Counted from the stretch's first letter, positions 1 through 6,571 are shown. The stretch: DNA of 6,800 nt from an uncultured bacterium (GCA_903952785.1 CAJBHC010000018.1:1-6800); one strand, 5' to 3'. The notes: generated by a model from the letters alone, not told the origin. A program made the numbers and translations.

Positions 1-1651
1 TACCTTGTGTCCTCGCATATTTTGTAATAGCAATTTCATTTGGTTCTTTTAAAATTATTTCCTCCATCTTTTTATCAACTTCAAACATCTCAGTAACAGC
101 AATACGCCCTTTTGTTCCCCTTGGGCACTCCGGAGTTGGATTTATTTTATAAACCTCTTTCATTTCAGGAATAACACTTCTAAATTCTGTTGGGATTTCT
201 TCTAAATACTTATCTAGCATTATCTTTGTACTTCCCTCAATTGGAGTGCCAATAACAGCAGAAGGCTCTGCTACCCCAACAAGTCTTTGTGCCATTCCAA
301 GGATTAAGGTTGGAGCGATAAGATAAGGATCAATCCCCATATCAATCAATCTAGGAATAATACCGACAGCCGAGTTGGTGTGAATAGTGGAGAGCACCAA
401 GTGACCTGTAAGCGCTGCTTGGATAGCCAGCTCCGCTGTTTCCTTATCACGAATCTCTCCCACCATTATAATATCTGGATCTTGACGAAGGGTAGTACGG
501 AGTCCAGTTGCAAAGGTATATCCAATTTCAGGCCTAACCTGCGATTGACTCATTCCTTCAATATTATATTCAACCGGATCCTCAAGCGACAGAACGTTAT
601 TTTCTTCTAAATCCAACTCCTTAATCATTGAATAAAGCGTTGTCGTCTTTCCAGATCCTGTTGGACCAGATATAAGAATAAGGCCATACGACTTATCAAG
701 TGCTTCTTTAATTAATTTTAGATTTCTTGGAGGATAGCCTAACTCACTGATCTTCTTCACCCCCTTTTGTTGATCCAAAATACGCATTTCAATCTTCTCT
801 CCATAATAGGTTGGAAATGTAGAGACACGAAAGTCAATCTTTCTACCATCAATTCTTGCTGAAAATCTATTATCTTGTGGCTTACGTTTTTCATCAAGTT
901 TAATGTTTGAAAGAATTTTTATACGTGCAATCAAAGCATCGTGTACTTTTCCGGGTAAAACAATACTAGTGTAGAGTACACCATCAACACGAAACCTAAC
1001 TCTAACTCTCTCTCTCATTGGCTCAATATGTATATCAGATACTCCTCCCTCAATTGCATATCTTAAAATTGTGGCGACGATCTTTGTAACTGGAGCATCC
1101 TCAATGATATTTGGCGCCCCACCAACAGACGGGGCCTTTCCTAACTCTTCCTTATCCTTCATCATCTCAACCTCTTCAGCCGAAAATTCAGTTTCCAAGT
1201 CATCAAGTGCCTTATTAACTTCCCCAGAAAGACCGTTATATGCGTTAAGTGTCTGAATAAAATTATCCTCTGAAATAAGAAATATTTTAAAGGGCATCCC
1301 CGTCTTATTTGAAATAAAGTTCAGTGCATCTCTTGCTTCTATATTCTCTGGATCAACAATTCCGACCTCAAGGACTCCATCCTGTATTCCAATGGGAATA
1401 ATTTTATAGTGCGTAGCAGACTCTTCTGGAATATATTTTAGAACATCAAAACTAACCTTTTGCTCATCTATCTCGCGCGTTGGTATTTGTAGAAAATCGC
1501 TTTTAGCCTTTAGTATTGTATTGGCATTAATTTGCTTAGACCGCAAAACCTCCTCCACAGATTGACTTGAGGACTTAGCCTCCTCTAAGATGTAAGGAAC
1601 ATCATCTTTCGATATTACATTTTGCTTTACTAATATATCTAAAAAACTCAT
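1..1651 (-). CDS. pilB: Type IV pilus assembly ATPase PilB (GspE/PulE family), 3' end cut by window edge
   Basis: Cytoplasmic hexameric ATPase that powers pilus extension from the inner-membrane platform. I translated this frame by hand; it is open from the ATG at 1649-1651 to the left edge, about 550 codons, so probably only the last few dozen residues are missing. Residues about 1-150 form an MshEN/GSPII_E-like N-terminal domain, but without the Arg-Leu-Gly that begins the c-di-GMP-binding MshEN motif. The Asp box SDIHIEP is near 205-211, Walker A GPTGSGKTT at 329-337, Walker B DPDIIMVGEIRD at 391-402 and His box GHLVLSTIHTN at 416-426. All catalytic motifs look intact. The C-terminal zinc-binding tetracysteine region is degenerate: after AQRLV (454-458) comes GVAEPS instead of a Cys-x-x-Cys, and only Cys509 (ECPRGTKGR) remains of the second pair. 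The gene follows the preceding pilus gene by 12 nt with no Shine-Dalgarno site, so it is probably co-transcribed. Confidence 0.97.
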   Translation of the reverse strand, partial: MSFLDILVKQNVISKDDVPYILEEAKSSSQSVEEVLRSKQINANTILKAKSDFLQIPTREIDEQKVSFDVLKYIPEESATHYKIIPIGIQDGVLEVGIVDPENIEARDALNFISNKTGMPFKIFLISEDNFIQTLNAYNGLSGEVNKALDDLETEFSAEEVEMMKDKEELGKAPSVGGAPNIIEDAPVTKIVATILRYAIEGGVSDIHIEPMRERVRVRFRVDGVLYTSIVLPGKVHDALIARIKILSNIKLDEKRKPQDNRFSARIDGRKIDFRVSTFPTYYGEKIEMRILDQQKGVKKISELGYPPRNLKLIKEALDKSYGLILISGPTGSGKTTTLYSMIKELDLEENNVLSLEDPVEYNIEGMSQSQVRPEIGYTFATGLRTTLRQDPDIIMVGEIRDKETAELAIQAALTGHLVLSTIHTNSAVGIIPRLIDMGIDPYLIAPTLILGMAQRLVGVAEPSAVIGTPIEGSTKIMLDKYLEEIPTEFRSVIPEMKEVYKINPTPECPRGTKGRIAVTEMFEVDKKMEEIILKEPNEIAITKYARTQG

Positions 1652-1663
1652 TTTGTTTATTAA

Positions 1664-2248
1664 TTAACGTGACTTAGTACTCGTAGAACTACTTCTACTT
1701 GTAGTACTTGTTGTTGTGGATAACGGGGACGAGGACGTTCCAGTGTTACTATTTGTACCATCAAGGTTTGAAGGATTAATTGTAAAATTAGAGACAGAAT
1801 CAGAATTTGAACCCTCTGTTAAAGGAACACCAGTTGTAGATTGAATTACAGAACCATTTATGTCTTGATAATTAGTAGGCTCTGGTCCAATATCCTTTCC
1901 AATAGGAGCAAAAGGATTTGGTCTACCGATGAGTTGGGCATTAATACCTCTGTGATTGTCTACTAGTCCCAAAAATACAGGGTCTTCAAAAAATTTTGTT
2001 TTCAACTCAATCCCCCTTATTACCAACAATTGATCTACGAAACTTTTAGCCAAATCATTATCTGGAATATTAGACCCAGAACTGGGGACAGAGACAATGT
2101 TACCAGATCCGTCCACCGTAGTTCTCTGGAGGGTTGCAGAATCCATATTGGGAGAATCTGCAGTGTAAACAGTATAAACAACAAAAGCGATGACTAAAAC
2201 AACTACCGTGATTATTAGATATTTAAATTTTTTAAGTGTTGCAATCAT
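1664..2248 (-). CDS. Single-pass membrane protein of the pilus operon, in the pilP position
   Basis: A 194-residue protein with no secure family name. It has a short basic N-terminus (KKFK), one strongly hydrophobic segment at about 10-29, and an exported remainder, so it should be anchored in the inner membrane facing outward. The middle (about 65-120) looks structured and contains the run FFEDPVFLGLVDN followed by GRPNPFAPIG. The last ~60 residues are a Ser/Thr/Asn-rich low-complexity tail ending STSTKSR. Its place, right after the pilO-like gene and before pilB, is where pilP normally lies, and NPFAP recalls the NPF-type motif near the start of mature PilP. It lacks an obvious lipobox cysteine and there is no clear PilP beta domain. 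From memory, similar proteins occur at this position in Patescibacteria pilus operons; I infer a PilP-like or pseudopilus-alignment role. The gap to the upstream gene is 4 nt and no Shine-Dalgarno site is visible. Confidence 0.82.
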   Translation of the reverse strand: MIATLKKFKYLIITVVVLVIAFVVYTVYTADSPNMDSATLQRTTVDGSGNIVSVPSSGSNIPDNDLAKSFVDQLLVIRGIELKTKFFEDPVFLGLVDNHRGINAQLIGRPNPFAPIGKDIGPEPTNYQDINGSVIQSTTGVPLTEGSNSDSVSNFTINPSNLDGTNSNTGTSSSPLSTTTSTTSRSSSTSTKSR

Positions 2249-2252
2249 ATTT

Positions 2253-2801
2253 TTATTTTAGCCAATAAGTCTGGAGTGTCACATTAAAGTCATAATTATC
2301 ACCATCTGCTGCACTAAAAGAAATATCAGAAACATCGACCAATCTAAGATTATCTTCTAAGCTCTGTAGAAATAAGATAAATTTATCATAGGTAGTTGTA
2401 ACACCAAAATTCAAACCTATTGCACCATATTTTTTTCCATCCGCACTCACCACAGCCCCATTCCCTGTTGCTTTACCTGCTGTTCCCATAACTTTTGCAC
2501 CTTTAATGTCTTGTGAAATAACTTTGTTTGCAATATATTTGACGTCAATAATCAATCTGACATTCTCTACTCCATCTGGTAGGAACTTGGTTAAATTATC
2601 TAATTGGACATTGTCTATTTTCTTCCTATCAGCTATCAATTTCTCTCTTTTATCCCGAAGTTCAGCAGCTTTAGTGTTTGCCTCGTCTAATCTCTGAAAT
2701 TCAGCTTGCTTTTCTTGAATTAACGCATACGTTGGATTAATATAGAAGATAAAGGCGGCGACAGTTGCGGCTATAAAAAATATTTGTGTAAGAATTTTCA
2801 T
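2253..2801 (-). CDS. pilO: PilO-like type IV pilus inner-membrane alignment protein
   Basis: A 182-residue bitopic protein. A hydrophobic segment at about 5-26 is followed by a charged, heptad-like coiled-coil stretch at about 28-66 rich in Glu, Lys, Arg and Leu. A globular domain then extends to the C-terminus and includes GAIGLNFGVTTTYDKFILFL and SLEDNLRLVDV. This TM, coiled coil, ferredoxin-like domain plan, including the YDKFILFLQSLEDN helix (compare Y..l..Fl..le...r in PilO), is that of PilO, which pairs with PilN in the periplasm and links PilM/PilB to the outer parts of the machine. It is slightly shorter than the roughly 200 residues of proteobacterial PilO. It starts 5 nt after the pilN-like stop and ends 4 nt before the next start, so it is mid-operon; no Shine-Dalgarno site precedes it. 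The assignment rests on fold pattern and position; PilO-like proteins are poorly conserved in sequence. Confidence 0.86.
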   Translation of the reverse strand: MKILTQIFFIAATVAAFIFYINPTYALIQEKQAEFQRLDEANTKAAELRDKREKLIADRKKIDNVQLDNLTKFLPDGVENVRLIIDVKYIANKVISQDIKGAKVMGTAGKATGNGAVVSADGKKYGAIGLNFGVTTTYDKFILFLQSLEDNLRLVDVSDISFSAADGDNYDFNVTLQTYWLK

Positions 2802-2806
2802 ATTAT

Positions 2807-3484
2807 TTATCGATTAGTACCGGACCTTACAGCATTTGTAGTATCGACCGAGCTTGTTCCAATAGCGGAATTTGCCTTACTTGCCCTGTAGTTTGGATCT
2901 GACTGTAGCTTATAATAATTCAAAAGAGTTGGATCAATACCCGTTGAGAATGTAAATGTTGCGCCTCCATCATCATTCAAATTTGGATCACTAAATATGG
3001 AGTTTCTGAAAACATTTCTAAGCTTTGGGTTTGTAAAAGCACTAGCTTGCAAGGCTACAGCTTCATAACTTTCAGCCATACCGGCCATGCTGATTGAAAT
3101 CTTATCTCCGCCAGCATTATTGTATTTAAAGCTTGTGAATCTAACTTTTCTAAGCGTTACATCCCCTATCACCTTAAACAAGACAGACGGTGCAACGTGC
3201 TGTTTTAGCAAAGTGTCAGCTGAGTTAATTCTATTATTCAATAAAACAAATTCTTTAATTGTATTCTGATCAAAAGAATTTCTAAATTTAATTAGGTCAG
3301 CATTGATATCTGTAATTTTTTTGTCCATTTGCTGATTCCATAGATAAACACCACCAGATCCTACGCAGCCAGCAACAAAAACCAAGAAGCTGAGTAGGAA
3401 AAAAATATTTGAACCAATATGGACTCTAACGGGTTCGTTAACTGGTTGCTTTGGTATGAATGATGATTGGAACTTTGTATCCAT
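2807..3484 (-). CDS. pilN: PilN-like type IV pilus inner-membrane protein
   Basis: A 225-residue bitopic protein just downstream of pilM. Residues 1-25 are a cytoplasmic tail (SSFIPKQPVNEPVRV), about 26-48 a transmembrane segment, 49-95 a helical/coiled-coil stretch, then a periplasmic domain (about 98-190) with the pattern LLKQHVAPSVLFKVIGDVTL and RKVRFTSFKYN. This matches the PilN plan, in which the N-terminal tail docks into PilM and the periplasmic part dimerises with PilO. The canonical INLLP-type PilM-binding tail of proteobacterial PilN is absent; the FIPKQP segment may replace it (inference). The C-terminal ~25 residues are Ser/Thr/Asn-rich. A gap of about 100 bp separates it from pilM, with a promoter-like extended -10 close to its start, so it may be transcribed both from pilM and on its own. 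The start is the only Met before the TM segment. Confidence 0.86.
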   Translation of the reverse strand: MDTKFQSSFIPKQPVNEPVRVHIGSNIFFLLSFLVFVAGCVGSGGVYLWNQQMDKKITDINADLIKFRNSFDQNTIKEFVLLNNRINSADTLLKQHVAPSVLFKVIGDVTLRKVRFTSFKYNNAGGDKISISMAGMAESYEAVALQASAFTNPKLRNVFRNSIFSDPNLNDDGGATFTFSTGIDPTLLNYYKLQSDPNYRASKANSAIGTSSVDTTNAVRSGTNR

Positions 3485-3500
3485 AGATTTATTTACATAT

Positions 3501-3509
3501 AGTATATCA
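3501..3509 (-). promoter_or_regulatory. Extended -10 promoter for the pilN-like gene
   Basis: Read on the minus strand, TGATATACT gives an extended -10 (TGn then TATACT, one mismatch to TATAAT). The predicted start of transcription is an A near 3494, about 10 nt before the ATG at 3484. No good -35 is seen at 16-18 bp upstream, as is common with extended -10 sites. It lies in the roughly 100-bp gap between pilM and pilN and would give the pilN-pilB part its own transcription. No Shine-Dalgarno site lies between it and the ATG. Confidence 0.5.
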
Positions 3510-3585
3510 TTAATTAAAATAAAAATGCACTATTTTTTACGAGTTTTCCACAGGTATTCGCAAACTTATTAATCCGTTATCATGA

Positions 3586-4707
3586 TTAGGATATCTCTTG
3601 AAGCTTTCTAAGTGCAAGACCAACCGCAACAGCAAATTCTAAGCCAGCAGTTTGCAATACTTGCTCTAAAAATGCTGGTGTTTCAATCTTACTAAACGGA
3701 TCCCCTATTTCAACGGTTGTCTGGAAATTGGCTCTTGCTAATTCAACCACCCCCTTCATTGCAACACCCCCACCTGTTAAAATAACCTTTGAAATAGTTT
3801 TGTTAAATCTTTTTTGATAATTCAGAAGAACACTATTTGACTCAGAGAAGATATAATCCATAGTAATGGAAATTATTTCATATATCTTTTTCTCATCAGC
3901 TTCAGGTAATGTACCGAGAGAACGCTTCATATGTTCTGCCCTATCAAAACTAACAGTCATTCCCTTAGAGATACTATTAGTAACCTCTTGTGATCCTCTG
4001 TTTATAATGTGAGATGATTTAATAACACCTCTTTCTAACATGTAAATCTTAGTGGTAGAGGCTCCCATATCAAAAATCATAACTGGATCAATTTCTCCAG
4101 AAATTAAAGCTCTTGTACTACTAAACATTTCTATTTCAAAGAAAGACGTGTCAAGTTCTGCTTCCTTAACAATAGAGCTATAGGTATTTAAGACTTCATT
4201 GTGGATTGAGACGACTAAAACTTGGACTTTATGTTCTGGCGACAACCTCTCTCCTTCTTCATCCTCTGAATCAACAAAATCCAAATCACCATGATCATCA
4301 GGTATGATCCACCAGTCCATGGTAACTTCACTTATAGGAACAGGGATGTACTTCCTCGCTTCTATTGGGATCATTTCTCGGAGCTCTGCGTCGCTAGCTT
4401 TGGGCAGTTCAACAAGTGAAACAAGACTGGATTTGAAAGGAATAGACACGCCAGAAGCTACACTTGTCACGTTTGCTTCTTTTATTATATCTTTTATGGC
4501 TTCAGCAATCTTCTCGGCAGGCAGTGTAACGACCTGTCCAACATCGATGCCCCCATAAGGTCCGAGTGCTATTTCCCCGTAAGTCTCAAGTACTGCCTTG
4601 CCACGATGTTTTTTTATTTGTACAACTTTAATAGAAGAAGACCCAATATCAACACCAATTACGCTCTCATTGTTTTCTTTAAAAATTCTTTGGAGAAAAT
4701 TTGACAT
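3586..4707 (-). CDS. pilM: Type IV pilus assembly protein PilM (actin/FtsA-like ATPase)
   Basis: Cytoplasmic actin-like protein that binds the PilN tail and couples it to the pilus motor. Residue numbers use the start at 4707. Phosphate-1 loop GVDIGSSSIKVV is at 18-29, phosphate-2 FDMGASTTKI begins at about 212, and the adenosine motif LTGGG is at 310-314, so all three nucleotide-binding signatures of the actin/FtsA superfamily are present. An acidic low-complexity insert (about 140-160, DDHGDLDFVDSEDEEGE) follows the WWIIP strand; from memory, similar inserts occur in Patescibacteria PilM. The frame stays open to an ATG at 4791, adding 28 residues, but that extension is Cys-rich, unlike PilM and encoded by the tandem repeats of the intergenic region, so I choose MSNFLQRIF at 4707. 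This gives 373 residues, near the family norm of about 350. First gene of the leftward pilus operon. Confidence 0.95.
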   Translation of the reverse strand: MSNFLQRIFKENNESVIGVDIGSSSIKVVQIKKHRGKAVLETYGEIALGPYGGIDVGQVVTLPAEKIAEAIKDIIKEANVTSVASGVSIPFKSSLVSLVELPKASDAELREMIPIEARKYIPVPISEVTMDWWIIPDDHGDLDFVDSEDEEGERLSPEHKVQVLVVSIHNEVLNTYSSIVKEAELDTSFFEIEMFSSTRALISGEIDPVMIFDMGASTTKIYMLERGVIKSSHIINRGSQEVTNSISKGMTVSFDRAEHMKRSLGTLPEADEKKIYEIISITMDYIFSESNSVLLNYQKRFNKTISKVILTGGGVAMKGVVELARANFQTTVEIGDPFSKIETPAFLEQVLQTAGLEFAVAVGLALRKLQEIS

Positions 4708-4729
4708 AGGTGTGGTATATAAGATGCTG

Positions 4730-4768
4730 CACAACCGCAATACACAACTGCAATGCATGACAGCAACA
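4730..4768. repeat. 13-bp tandem repeat in the pilM/comFC divergent region
   Basis: Two head-to-tail 13-bp units, cacaaccgcaata (4730-4742) and cacaactgcaatg (4743-4755), agree at 11 of 13 positions. A third, weaker unit catgacagcaaca (4756-4768) shares 8 of 13 with the second. They lie between the two divergent start codons and overlap the candidate comFC -35, an arrangement typical of repeated regulator-binding sites, though no regulator is identified. Confidence 0.7.
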
Positions 4769-4784
4769 TTATTATTAATAGTAT
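4757..4784 (+). promoter_or_regulatory. Candidate comFC promoter
   Basis: Plus strand: -35 ATGACA (4757-4762, 5/6), 16-bp spacer, -10 TAGTAT (4779-4784, 4/6). Transcription would start near 4791, about 13 nt before the ATG at 4804. Its -10 occupies almost the same bases as the opposing pilM -10 (4780-4785), so the two promoters would compete for RNA polymerase. The match is modest. Confidence 0.3.
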
Positions 4785-4808
4785 ACACCATAAAAAATAA
4801 AATATGAA
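4780..4808 (-). promoter_or_regulatory. Candidate distal pilM promoter
   Basis: Minus strand: -35 TTCATA (4808-4803, 4/6 to consensus), 17-bp spacer, -10 TATACT (4785-4780, 5/6). Transcription would start near 4773, giving a leader of about 66 nt that includes the 13-bp tandem repeats, and excluding the longer pilM start at 4791. The -35 overlaps the comFC start codon. A second TATATA at 4721-4716 would instead give an almost leaderless pilM mRNA; I cannot choose between them. Confidence 0.4.
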
Positions 4809-5535
4809 GAATATATTAAATATGCCAACAAAAAATCAAGGTAAAATGGTTAACTCGGCCACAATTAGTCCAGTCATAAACGACACGCGCAACATAAGTG
4901 ATGAAAAACTAAAGGAAAATCGCTCAAAATTCCAAAATAATGAGATAAAATCACTTTTTTGTTATGGAGATGCAAATATTAGGAAGATGATTTGGTCTTT
5001 GAAGACAGATTCTAAATTTTTCAAATCTTCAGATGGAGTAGATTTAACGGGAGCTTTAATAAAAGAAATATCTAGCAACACAATGATTATATGTGCCCCA
5101 TCGTCATCTTTTTGGCAGAATAGGAAAAACTTTGACCATATGCATGTCTTTATTAAAAACTTTGTCAAAAGACTAAGGTGGAATAATAATAATATCACTT
5201 ACGTCCCCCAGGCAATCACACCTCGTCTAAATAAAAAACCGCAAAAGGTGTTGAATAAACAGGAGAGACAAAATCAAACCATTGGAGCATATGATCTTAG
5301 TAATTATCTTAAATATCACCTAAGGCAAAGATTATTAAAAAAAACTACATCCACAAAAAACAGCCCCTTATTCACCACCAATCACTCGGCTGAAATCTTA
5401 ATAATAGATGATGTTAAAACAACAGGATCAACACTTATTGAATGTAGGAAGACGGTAGAAAAATATATTAACAGCCTGTCACTAGAAGATGATAAGGTGA
5501 AGATAGGATGTCTAACTCTAGCTTATGAAGCCTAG
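4804..5535 (+). CDS. comFC: ComFC / ComF-family phosphoribosyltransferase-fold protein
   Basis: A 243-residue member of the ComF family, needed for DNA uptake in natural transformation in several bacteria; its exact biochemical role is not settled. Residues about 1-47 are a variable polar leader. The ComF pattern then runs in order: YGDANIRKMIWSLK (54-67), a strand ending MIICAPS (94-100), NRKNFDHMHVFIKNFVKRL (106-124) matching the R...FNQ..lla..la..l helix, LNKKPQKVLNKQERQ (142-156), and the PRPP-binding loop ILIIDDVKTTGST (198-210) with its acidic pair Asp202-Asp203. The N-terminal zinc-finger cysteines of many ComFC proteins are absent. Alternative starts are at 4822 and 4846; the last has a weak AAGG 4 nt upstream and would still keep the whole domain. 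It is divergent from pilM (about 96 bp apart) and converges on the glycosyltransferase gene with a 4-bp gap. Confidence 0.87.
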   Translation: MKNILNMPTKNQGKMVNSATISPVINDTRNISDEKLKENRSKFQNNEIKSLFCYGDANIRKMIWSLKTDSKFFKSSDGVDLTGALIKEISSNTMIICAPSSSFWQNRKNFDHMHVFIKNFVKRLRWNNNNITYVPQAITPRLNKKPQKVLNKQERQNQTIGAYDLSNYLKYHLRQRLLKKTTSTKNSPLFTTNHSAEILIIDDVKTTGSTLIECRKTVEKYINSLSLEDDKVKIGCLTLAYEA

Positions 5536-5539
5536 TATA

Positions 5540-6571
5540 TTAATACCTATACATATATTTAATACTCTTCTCAACAAATTCAATATATCTCCCCAAGGTG
5601 TTTCCAAAATCAAAACCCTTAGAGTATTCTCTAATTTCTTCTCTGTATTTGTCGTTATTTTCAATCTGAAAATTTATCATTTTTGCCAAATCTTCGTCAC
5701 TAATCCCAACTGGTACAACTTTTATAAAATCCCTTTCATCCAAATTAGCAGATGCCACTTGGGAAACAACCAGACTTAAGCCAGCGGAAAGTGCTTCCAT
5801 TACGGTAAGAGAAGATGATTCCATTTCACTGTTTAGAATGAGACAACTATATTCTGTAAGTCTTTGATGAACCTCTTCTCTGCTCCATTTTCCTAGAACA
5901 TTACATAAACCAAGCTTTTTTAGTCCCCCTATTTCATCCATACCTACAAAATCTACCTTCACCTTATCGTTTAAATTATTAAACAGATGATCTTCTCCCT
6001 TTCCTTCAAGTGGTCTGACCATGCAAATTGCCCGTCCATTTCCTCGTCCATCCCCTTGGGGAATGAAAGAAAATTTTTCCCTCTCAACCCCATTTGGAAC
6101 TACCCCCACCACACCCTTAAATCTATTCTTAATATAGAAGTCCCTTTCGCTCTCATTCAATGCAATTATTGAAGGGGCTAAATTGTTATCATTCCTTAAT
6201 ATTTCTTTCATCCTATGGTTGGTTATACAAAAATCCCGCTTCATTTTTCTTTTGACAACCCTGAGTTGCAATGGATTGTGAAAGTGAACAAAATCGTACT
6301 CTTTTGAATTGGCAATATTTGCAACCTTTGTAAGATTAGTACTGACAAGAATCTCAACAGCATAATTCTTTCTTTCCAAATACTTCTTATAATTCAAACA
6401 CAGAGTTTTTACCGATCCGGTTTCCACAAATATTTGAGGATCCGGAATCATTAAAATCTTTCTGATTGGATTTTTGATATCACTTTTAATGAAGATCTTG
6501 TTATTTGATGGATAAACAAGGTTGTAGTAGATGTGCCAAATGAAGTCTTTTATACATAGATAGAGCGGCAT
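5540..6571 (-). CDS. GT-B fold glycosyltransferase, GT4-like
   Basis: A 343-residue cytoplasmic or membrane-associated sugar transferase of the GT4 type, likely using a nucleotide-sugar donor to build a surface glycan or modify a lipid or protein; donor and acceptor cannot be told. The N-terminal Rossmann half starts near residue 38 (ILMIPDPQIF) and contains VHFHNP (95-100) in the usual D.vh.h position. The linker VPNGVEREKF (158-167) is the common start of the donor-binding half. The GT4 EX7E motif is present as Glu251...Glu259 (ESSSLTVMEALSAGLSLVVS region). The usual glycine-rich GG.e.hv acceptor loop is replaced by VETGSVKTLCLNYKKYL. The first ~37 residues (LYLCIKDFIWHIYYNLVYP) are an aromatic extension that may touch the membrane; the start at 6571 is supported by a good promoter just upstream. 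No Shine-Dalgarno site. Neither neighbour suggests a shared pathway, though pilin glycosylation is possible. Confidence 0.9.
   Translation of the reverse strand: MPLYLCIKDFIWHIYYNLVYPSNNKIFIKSDIKNPIRKILMIPDPQIFVETGSVKTLCLNYKKYLERKNYAVEILVSTNLTKVANIANSKEYDFVHFHNPLQLRVVKRKMKRDFCITNHRMKEILRNDNNLAPSIIALNESERDFYIKNRFKGVVGVVPNGVEREKFSFIPQGDGRGNGRAICMVRPLEGKGEDHLFNNLNDKVKVDFVGMDEIGGLKKLGLCNVLGKWSREEVHQRLTEYSCLILNSEMESSSLTVMEALSAGLSLVVSQVASANLDERDFIKVVPVGISDEDLAKMINFQIENNDKYREEIREYSKGFDFGNTLGRYIEFVEKSIKYMYRY

Noticed and set aside
1071..1256. Small plus-strand open frame opposite pilB
   Set aside because: It lies wholly inside the well-conserved pilB reading frame on the other strand and has no recognisable protein features or promoter.
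1715..1723. Exact DnaA-box match (TGTGGATAA, reverse of TTATCCACA)
   Set aside because: It is single and lies inside the coding region of the Ser/Thr-rich tail, so it carries no support for an origin.
3521..3538. AT-only hairpin AAAAAT/ATTTTT after pilM as a terminator
   Set aside because: The six-pair stem has no G-C pairs and would be too weak; such matches are expected in AT-rich DNA.
3544..3552. Near DnaA box TTTTCCACA in the pilM-pilN gap
   Set aside because: One mismatch, isolated, no cluster of boxes and no dnaA or dnaN nearby.
4708..4791. Longer pilM start at 4791 adding 28 residues
   Set aside because: The extension is Cys-rich, unlike any PilM N-terminus, and is a translation of the intergenic tandem repeats. 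The start at 4707 begins directly with the family-like MSNFLQRIF followed by the phosphate-1 loop.
5533..5570. Weak AT-rich dyad (AGTAT...ATACT) at the convergent gene ends
   Set aside because: It needs a bulge, is almost entirely A-T and has no T-run at the right place, so it is not a credible terminator.
5525..5779. Plus-strand open frame overlapping the end of comFC and opposite the glycosyltransferase
   Set aside because: It is antisense to the conserved C-terminus of the glycosyltransferase and has no homology-like features or initiation site.
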